64,000 nucleotides of DNA, from assembly GCA_938008555.1 (NCBI GenBank), contig CALLKE010000093.1, forward strand, positions 9,244 through 73,243, read 5' to 3'. Both the position numbers and the translations under genes were made by a program. Every line of letters begins with the position of its first letter. The first letter of the stretch is position 1. A model generated the notes under the pieces. It worked only from the letters and a program-made list of their open reading frames with translations. It searched no databases and was not told the DNA's origin. The stretch comes from an uncultured Pedobacter sp. (GTDB taxonomy: Bacteria; Bacteroidota; Bacteroidia; Sphingobacteriales; Sphingobacteriaceae). Below, piece after piece: positions 62,001-64,000 of this stretch.

Positions 62001-63735
62001 TTAAGCTACTACTCGTGGACCCAATCTGCACAGTAGCACTCGTAGCTCCAAAAAACACCACATTATTACTCGGCATGCTATTAAAACCAGATCCACTAAT
62101 TGTTACTGTCGTACCTATAGGGGCATTCAAAGGCACTACTGTATTAATTACAGGGGGGGTAATGATAGTCACATTACGAAATAAAGAAATAACACCACTG
62201 TTCCCCGCAAAATTGGACACAACCACATCAGGTTTACCATCAGCGTTTAAATCTCCTGCAACTAGGTTCCAGGCATTAGTGGAGTTTGTAGGATAAGTGA
62301 GTCGGTTACTAAAATTGAAATTCCCTATGCCAGTGCTTACATTTCTAAGTGCTAAGAAGGTACTCACTCCTCCACTCTCATTGGCAACAGCTACATCCAC
62401 CTTTCCATCGCCATCAAAATCAGCAACCGATAAGTTCGCATAAGGAACATTTCCTGTTGAAGCCGCTCCTCCTGCTGTAGCAAAGGCAAATGTGAAATTA
62501 TTGGGAAAACTTATCGTACCGGAACTACTATTATTCGTATTTCTAAAAAATACCACCCGACCATTGGTTTGATCACCTACAGCAATATCCGGGTTCTTAT
62601 CCCCATCAAAATCAGCTATCACCACACCATAAGCCTGGAACCCAATAGCCAAATCAATATTAGAAGCGAACGTATCGACAAAGTTGATATTTCCTACTGT
62701 GGACTGATTATGGAAAATAGACAGTGTATTGGCGCTGGTAGAAACCACCACATCCGGTTTGCCATCTTGATCCAAATCACCTACAGCCACGTAATTTCCT
62801 GCAGAACCCGCTGTAAAATTAAACGTCTGTGGACTAGAGGTAAAGCTTAGCGTCCCCAATACCGACAAATTGCGAAATACAGATATTCTGTTTTGCGTCC
62901 CAGCTAAGGATACAATATCAGCTTTACCATCGCCATCTATATCAGCAATATTCACACCCGAAGCAGAAACTCCCGTACCCGAATTCAGTACCGGTCCTAT
63001 AGTAAAGGAAATGGTACTACTCCCAGCTGTAGTCATATTTCTAAATAGATGTATCACATCCGAGCTCGCAGAATATATATTTTGATTACTTGTACGTGCT
63101 ACTGCCAAATCGAGCATCCCATCTCCATCCAAATCAACAACCGAAATTTGTTGAGGATAAGCAGTAGGAGAACCTATCGTCACCCTAGTCACATACACAA
63201 ATGACAAAACACCTGAAGGACTGGAGGTATTACGATAAATGTCTGTATAACCACTATTTGCATTGGCCACCATCAAATCTGGCATACCATCGGCATTGAG
63301 ATCACCAATGGCTATCCCTTTTGAATAAGAATCATTAGAAGAAAAATTACCATCGTTATTAAAATCATTCACCCCATTACTTGGAAAAGTAACCACATAC
63401 GGAGCCATCGAATACGCTGTAAGGTTATTGGCTAAGTTCGTAATTGAAATCAATTGATAATTAGCACCCGAGGGCACTACCACTGTGAGTGTAGTACTAC
63501 CAGTAACTGTTACACTCGATGCCTTGACAGCCCCAAAGAACACCGTGTTACTAGCCGATATGGTATTAAAGCCCGTACCACTAATGGTCACCACCGTTCC
63601 CACAGAGCCACTGCTCGGGCTAAAAGAAGATAGTGTTGGCGTTTGAGCAAACCCCAATAGCCCCGATAAAAGCAGGAAGCTAATAAAAATAATTTTCCAC
63701 CATTGGTGCTGAAGTAAAGATATTCTCATAGGCAT
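44032..63735 (-). CDS. Giant T9SS-exported FG-GAP / IPT-TIG / Ig-like repeat protein (6567 residues)
   Basis: An intact 19.7-kb frame. ATG at 63733-63735; a second ATG two codons later is possible. The signal peptide (IIFISFLLLSGLLGFAQ) is followed by seven modules of about 480 residues (1.40-1.46 kb), starting near residues 32, 525, 992, 1472, 1950, 2435 and 2910. Each has an IPT/TIG domain (SPKQGPISTTVTITGSGFN) and about ten FG-GAP/VCBS repeats (IGDIDGDGKPDLV), which often bind calcium. Two lectin-like modules start with LWLRAD near residues 3555 and 4830, each ending in FAVGLLKK-type sequence. Ig/BIG2-like repeats (GSGSATVNSNTGLITAIGAG) fill much of the rest. A Calx-beta-like domain lies near 6250. 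Residues about 6470-6567 (DNGDGINDCLTISNIEKFPD, NRVDIVDRYG) form a T9SS type B (gliding motility-associated) sorting domain. A surface adhesin or matrix protein is likely; the ligand is unknown. The 265 bases upstream are AT-rich without a clear promoter. Confidence 0.93.
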   Translation of the reverse strand: MPMRISLLQHQWWKIIFISFLLLSGLLGFAQTPTLSSFSPSSGSVGTVVTISGTGFNTISASNTVFFGAVKASSVTVTGSTTLTVVVPSGANYQLISITNLANNLTAYSMAPYVVTFPSNGVNDFNNDGNFSSNDSYSKGIAIGDLNADGMPDLMVANANSGYTDIYRNTSSPSGVLSFVYVTRVTIGSPTAYPQQISVVDLDGDGMLDLAVARTSNQNIYSASSDVIHLFRNMTTAGSSTISFTIGPVLNSGTGVSASGVNIADIDGDGKADIVSLAGTQNRISVFRNLSVLGTLSFTSSPQTFNFTAGSAGNYVAVGDLDQDGKPDVVVSTSANTLSIFHNQSTVGNINFVDTFASNIDLAIGFQAYGVVIADFDGDKNPDIAVGDQTNGRVVFFRNTNNSSSGTISFPNNFTFAFATAGGAASTGNVPYANLSVADFDGDGKVDVAVANESGGVSTFLALRNVSTGIGNFNFSNRLTYPTNSTNAWNLVAGDLNADGKPDVVVSNFAGNSGVISLFRNVTIITPPVINTVVPLNAPIGTTVTISGSGFNSMPSNNVVFFGATSATVQIGSTSSSLIVKVPYGANYQYISVTNLSSGQTAYSALPFVVTYPMAVGVFNQFAPVLSVGVTGVGTPNQSVVKDFNGDGKSDIIVGAATGFYILTNITQAFSNALSFTTQFISTGINIRALAADDLNGDGLPDLAFNNSANSQLWVYKNVSSAGGSISFSNANIALASGGFYSVVISDMDADGRPDIVMSGNTGTAVYVFRNVSTSATISFSAALNFPIGDYTYALAVGDIDGDGKPDLAMINYNSALLSILRNTTTGPGSITFGALVTISTPMSAVGLSLGDFNSDGKLDIATANWGSGAYVSVFPNVSSSGTINSGSFGAAITFQTGGSNIQSLGIGDVNGDGRPDLIAVDQNTNVSIFRNTTTSTAITFTGYDLYVDSSNTGSNSQGSNLSLVDFNGDGMLDILRTNGANKLSIFRNVQIGPSVLITDFNPKQGSISTTVTITGSGFNTVAASNTVFFGSTSATVVGSGSTSSSLIVTVPVGANYKYISVTDAVAKLTAYSNNPFVVTYPTPAGSFNQFAPAMNISVTTPYQHAIKDFNNDGKPDIVVGANTGLYLFTNATTISTAITFTIQTVGSLSATWVEALASDDLDADGKPDLALFDDTNNQLLVYKNVSIAGGSISFSSVGIALPTSAGDFRSMAIGDFDMDGKPDLVMAGNASNGLRVFRNTSASGTLNFTSLPPKTQTTTGSYNAYDLAIGDIDGDGKPDLVIGNNSTNNISVLWNISTGPGNIDFANVVYFATASNSYAGISLGDFNGDGKLDIASSNYSANTIAVLLNTARVGTIDQNSFATGSVLSLSPAPNPSNIRGVAIGDVNGDGEPDIVSASYGVPIVSVFTNSTTNTNGVSFSGYSPYPTNAPSISNDGNMLSLADFNNDGMLDILTTNVGSGNSLSIFRNVIITPPIYITNFNPKQGTLTPPTTVTITGGGFSTTLTGNVVFFGTTSATVTSASASTLTVTVPYGANYQYISVTNLGTKQTAYSALPFVVTYPTPAGVFNQFAPVTSITVTGVGTPNQSLVKDLNGDGKPDIIVGAVTGFYILTNVTQSLSTSITFTIQFVSITNTIRSLAADDLDGDGKPDLVVCSTTAASTYVYKNISIGGSISFSASVPLGVANYYSVVISDIDGDGRPDIVMGGDGGSTVSLFRNSSVNGLLSFNSAMSVAASLASGIYSLVIGDMDGDGKPDLVTGAAYSNDSYVIHVIRNTSVGPGTIITFASPVNIASSGYYPYGGISLGDFNGDGKLDIATSNQNSSYGVSIYQNSSVSGTINSNSFVNGSNRTLLYTGQNGQGLAMGDTNGDGKVDVVTASYNNPTISVFKNASTGTLSASFLDRDDYSAAGTSSGTGNILSLVDFNGDGFLDIIRCNQSSGNLSILLNVQVAPPIGVFNFSPKQGPISTTVTITGSGFNSTPSNNAVFFGSTSATVVSASGSSITVNVPYGANYQYISVTNLGTKQTAYSALPFVVTYPTSTGSFNDFAPAVNFGIGSSTPNTFNQHVIKDFNNDGKPDIVVGTTTGLYLLTNRTAAGSVALSFTAQPLTITVATTNQNIQALAADDLDGDGLPDLALNNATSNQLLVYKNVSGVGGSISFISAITPVGSSTNFYSVAISDLDADGKPDIVMGGNGSTAISIFRNVSTSSISFSTVITNFTTGGSAYALAVGDIDGDGKPDLVTTNYASSNNVYAMRNTTTGPGNITFASAVNFSSLTYNYSRSLALGDFNGDGKLDIAIDNYGNGAYVSVLPNTATSGTINSNSFGTSIFLQPSGTNTEGVAIGDINGDGNPDLVSAAYNATVVSVFKNTTSGISSTSITFTSYNSYADLAGTNGTTQGNNISLADLNNDGLLDIVRCNNNTSNLSIFRNIQLTPFSISSFSPISGPISTTVTIVGTGFNTTASNNVVFFGATSATVQSVLGSTTLTVRVPYGANYQYISVTNLGTNLTAYSSAPFVVTFPSNGTIDFVNDGTFSTTSPQTISIGDFNGDGNPDLVIANYGSQTINVYRNVSVASGSLSFVLASSVILAPSSGYIYPKSVSIGDFDGDGMLDLVVSRNYYDGSSYFNKNLFTFRNTTAVGSNSISFSTGPMLITSGYPWDMVVADFDGDGRLDIMSGNSTSSNNQLSTFRNLSVSGTLSFDTEKLITVGTNPYSMAVGDLDKDGKADLVVVNYSSNTVSILRNVSSLGAISFAVAMTTNAVLSNPIGVVIGDFDSDSKLDIAVSDQSNQRIAFFLNTGSQSGTINFPTSPSLTFTTGGSPYDNLSIADFDGDGKIDVAVANQNGVNTLLVLKNTSSPGNLSFLNRTTYATGVNPNYLVAGDMNADGKPDIAVSNYSSSSVSLFRNITIPSLPIITSLSPTIGPLGQQVTIIGQNFSATPINNIVFFGATSATVQLGSTSASLIVNVPAGTNYQYISVTNLDNNLTGYFSRPFVVTNSLGTDNSFKPKQPLSSGMGASNSRYVSMKDLDGDGKPDLVVSNSDNTVTVFKNNTAVSNTTISFGGPITFGATTGAASTSISLGDIDGDGLADLAIVNSLSNTVTLYRNISSGSPSFTLQTSLTTGTTPVAVQLVDIDKDGRADVVVVNSGSGNLSIFRSQQPISGAWSFASSTVGVGTNPSALATSDLDKDGDQDIVVANAGSNNVSVLRNTSTQGIIALGLSATLNSGAGPRGIVLADLNGDGFLDIATANSSANTISVFLNTNAATGTISFTSNTDFSTGLGNVGPLALAAGDIDGNGKVDLVIANQLSNTIAILNNTTTSTLSMTLIADISGGSTTGGTSLAVGDINGDSLTDIVATTSGLSNNVGVFIQFIHLSQSLTITSITASVGTGLALAIVRSVSPVSASNTLTYAITSSVGGGSATIDNLGNLTGISVGNITVTVSALGDGQYKSANTSQLITIVKGTPTLHIASPHVMVVGGTMALTVTSTAFNGGGGAVSYTISNGFGGTAGAATVTGAQLTAQIVGQVLLMTTSAGDSNYYSASATQTISIFLAPGAVGSGMTLWLRADDASLSQTAQGLVTQWSDDSRSITVTTNQATPTLGASSGISTTIGLNYNPVVSFGGVTGSDLQGMGTFSFSASNTIIVVAQSTGSAASSAIFTTVDGSGNDGPGLMNNVGNGAPYDSFGIEGANYSVAGQGAPRLMTSPSILIGNYTSTTVNAGFTYLNGAPLASSGTNNITTGMNRFEVGGHIIQTSSTTRVFKGIIAEVIYYNRGISTGELNRTQSYLSIKYGIPLNPSAVSNYLASDGSVIWSGVSNAAYSNTIIGIGRDDNSGLSQYQSSSSLGNDILTLGVGSITTSNVLNASTNPGVFAVDRSFLLVGNNAISSGVTNTTDLPTNPSTPLPMRMRMGRVWIAQVTGTIGAQSLQFNLAGALSSSTGVSYQTADLCLLIDRGNTGSFTNSISGTGSTGGVFTGATQVGASSSTVYQFSGIALNTGDRFAVGLLKKLQTLAFPQNNYALVVGQTSTITATVGLQTASAPVVYSVSATIGGGSATVNSNTGLLTALGPGAIYLVASSTATADYVSATTNTLITIGASTPVLSLSPTLSPGVLTVDHTAIITASSNPSTSTTGQTITYSLTSAVGGGSATINAFTGQLTATGVGTITFTATAAANSNYNQAVTNSTIVIGNSTPTLTLIASASMAVGDSQQALTSTSALLPGGGGAVSFLVSTVGSGSATVNAAGLVAALASGTVTLSATSAGDSNYNAATTSTLITITAGSQIVTINNIPAGGFNTIVDQSIAIRATNSIVSGGGTITYSVASAAGGGSATINASTGQLTATGAGAITFTATAAANANYNQASSSTLVIIGKSTPTLSFSNINLSMTVGSTQQSMTSTTAMSSSGGMVTFSLNTTGSGSATISATGFITATGAGTVTLTAMAAGDSNYYSAITSTLLTINAGGQTLTITSANTLAVGTSLTASATTTASSSSGGTFSYAIVGGSGSATVNPVTGLITGIQVGTVTLSVASTGDSNYVAASVSQGLTITIGSQSLGIVGGPLSVSVGNTISISTTRSVLVSQGGALSYTVSAGSGSATIDPVLGTLTGVQVGTVNVMVTALGNPSYYASISTTQSVSITISTQTLAINNQPISLTVGSTLPISVTRSVLAALGGGLTYSLVPNSLSASIDASGNLTGIHIGTVTLTITALGNTNYYLPVSSTVVATINQGTQSLIFTSSANLVLNGSMTVALTRTNANMSYLPQAAGGALTYSVTSLNGGGSATVDPNTGLITGVSVGFVTLQANAAGDADYFPSQTSQAISIFYSPGAVGTGGSDMQLWLRADNAVLNSGGQVTEWDDQSQSISVTANQAQATASASIVNNAAMLNYNPVVSFDGTQSLSGVANFNFASSGTIIAVARNTLSGVSTGSLLSTGGGTGPGIDASSSAFTIHGIGGSGASVDKGSGALMLIGTYANTRTTSGSMLSANGVLGSAGGSFGISNTASIFQIAPGFTSDIAEMVYYNRGISALEQQRLLSYLAIKYGLQIDPSLLLDYLASDGTPVWTNASHSGYTSTILGLGADAISGLNQKQSGGQVLTLSLGSNLAASNASNTGIFTSDKSFLLVGNNGLSSSLTNTSDLPSNPGTNAPIRMRMGQVYMAQNTNHVGAVTLQFNLAGALSSSTGVPYQSSELCLLIDRGNTGSFSNCTIVNGSLTVSAVQVGGSTSTIYQFAGIMLNSDDRFTVGLLKKAQSLTFAQSIYSTSVGAITTITAVNSASVGSASVVYSLSSAGAGSVTLNASTGQLTATLAGTVTLTATAQANADYVGATTSTTVVIGKGTPTLSISSTTLAMTVGSTATLSSLSIPPLLGGVSSTGAISYSVVSGGSSVLLNSLSGGLTAIQSDQVVLQVNQAADTNYNAPLAASLTITIGPSTPSLALSTTTGLSSTVVGGIISITATSVPSPPGGTVASTGVITFTVSSIGGGSATINASSGQLTALASGQVLVQANQGLDVNYYASYPGMLTITIGAGSQTLTLTSSTNNFNTTVGSSLTVTGSSNVTGGGAITYSIVSGSGSATVNSNTGFITAIGAGTVTILSMSQGNANYNAASVSQTLFIGKGTPTLSFSNTLTATSVGNNIVITAISTAPGILPSTGGISYSLLSSGSMSASIDATGGTLTGTQSGQVVVQAIQGGDANYNAPLPITLTISIGKGTPTLSISSTTLSLAVGTTATVSAQSTPPLVGGISSTGMISYSIIGGSGSATLNVFTGQLTATASGNIIVQAIQGSDVNYNEPLSVSLSITIGAGVQTLSLTSSTGNYATVVGTSLTVTGSSNVTGGGAITYSIVSGSGSATVNSNTGFITAIGAGTVSLVASISGNANYFGASITQVITIGKGSQTLSISPSTSAMFAGTSLQLIASTSAGIRGGLISYSILGGSGSATVNESTGLIIGMEAGTVTFVASISGDTDYNSSSTSRTITINRGSQALTITSPLSTFVGGVLIASASSTASASSGGTISYTLLGGSGSATIDSNSGLLRGYQAGTLLLLASISGDSNYNSAFSTQVITIGKGTPTLLLSVSSTLMSVGDSMPVSVTNQAPAGGITHTGSISYQIISGGGNATIDQQGMITALNSGIIVVQVSGSGDANYNAPLASTLSITINPGAQTLTINSINMMSINGSIVATATTSAGVGRGGTISFSLSPITGTATLDANNNITAIQEGAVLLTANISGDPNYVSATTSQTITIVSLELVSLSSSFREGDQAHMTLSLSPIGIVLPSDVVFTLSGSEASVGHYRLPLSVTLAAGTNSVDILVNALTDTILFNSEPLEVSASNIYLGAVSSMIEIMDTTGDNPANRVITIGNETIFLDGTVSVDLRLPNGITVLSPLTVSLSMGSSSDVSQLLGPPLIGPMVVVIPGGGNSGSFSVTASNSGTQPSQIIIDGSVTGTSISFTVNSGIVTVLDQKVNIVAALSDNGDGINDCLTISNIEKFPDNRVDIVDRYGVTIYSIEHYDNMGNNFCGVSNVGLSYHVPSGTYYYVIRLIDKRTDPNNTKEEKYYKFFEVRNSNN
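46134..46260. repeat. 127-bp exact repeat within the giant gene, copy 1
   Basis: Identical base for base to 46962-47088. It encodes part of an Ig-like repeat (GGGAITYSIVSGSGSATVNS). The identity at synonymous positions indicates recent duplication or gene conversion. Confidence 0.9.
46962..47088. repeat. 127-bp exact repeat within the giant gene, copy 2
   Basis: Direct copy of 46134-46260, 828 bp away. That offset equals 276 codons, so recombination between copies would delete or add sequence in frame. Confidence 0.9.
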
Positions 63736-64000
63736 TTTATTTATTCTACCGAAAGCACATTACCTTAATCTTTTACTCTTCAGCTGATTTTGGGCTACCC
63801 TTCTTTAAGATAATATTTACCGATAAGTAAATTGTGATCGAAACTAATTTTCTTTAAAATTAATTTTTTTATCAATAAAAATAAAAACAAATCAAAATAA
63901 TTTATTTTAATAATTTTCGAGCTTTTTTCGTGAAAGTAAAAAGGCAGTGTGTCAGAATGATGGATGGATTTATATAAAAAGAAAGCAATGAGGAATTAGT

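Noticed and set aside
62152..62158. Run of seven G in the giant gene as a slippage site
   Set aside because: It is short and encodes an ordinary Pro-Pro between modules; the frame is intact.
44032..63735. Many open plus-strand frames of 60-115 codons opposite the giant gene
   Set aside because: They are antisense shadows caused by the repetitive, biased codon use of the giant gene; none has a plausible start region or recognisable protein.

Overview
The window comes from a member of the Bacteroidota, probably a Chitinophagia or Sphingobacteriia relative. The evidence is a gldB lipoprotein gene, a C-terminal sorting domain of the gliding-motility / type IX secretion (T9SS) type, an OstA-like protein of Bacteroidota layout, many short lipoproteins, -7 promoter boxes of the TAnnTTTG kind, AT-rich DNA, and an intergenic GC-rich repeat I associate with this phylum. 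The order-level guess is inference.

Layout. Positions 1-15475 are mostly housekeeping: the 5' part of valS, a kinase-like unknown gene, a SIMPL/OstA-like pair, tilS with a small membrane protein gene, a 2-oxoglutarate/Fe(II) oxygenase, pnuC, lnt, a subtilisin-like lipoprotein protease, nadE and gldB. Positions 15710-30043 form an accessory block entirely on the minus strand. It holds a PEBP-like lipoprotein, six short paralogous lipoproteins plus a decayed seventh, a secreted protein of about 1819 residues built from Ig-like repeats, and two tandem 511/513-residue relatives of that protein. Positions 30476-39947 encode a tripartite RND efflux system (outer-membrane factor, membrane-fusion protein and two tandem RND pumps). 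Pyruvate carboxylase follows on the minus strand (40129-43584). A single 19.7-kb gene (44032-63735) then encodes a 6567-residue repeat protein with seven IPT/TIG + FG-GAP modules, two lectin-like modules, long Ig-like arrays and a T9SS type B sorting domain.

How it works together. Much of the window serves the cell envelope: lnt acylates lipoproteins, gldB belongs to gliding/T9SS, the OstA-like protein may work in LPS transport, and the giant protein should leave the cell through T9SS. The best candidate for something undescribed is the 16.7-30 kb block. Its short lipoproteins keep the same N-terminus (signal peptide, lipobox, STSG-type linker) and often the same C-terminal QxPK tail, while the middle varies. 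Four share a promoter block, and three family hairpins at stop codons keep the same arms with paired substitutions. They sit beside large secreted Ig-repeat proteins. Their function cannot be read from sequence.
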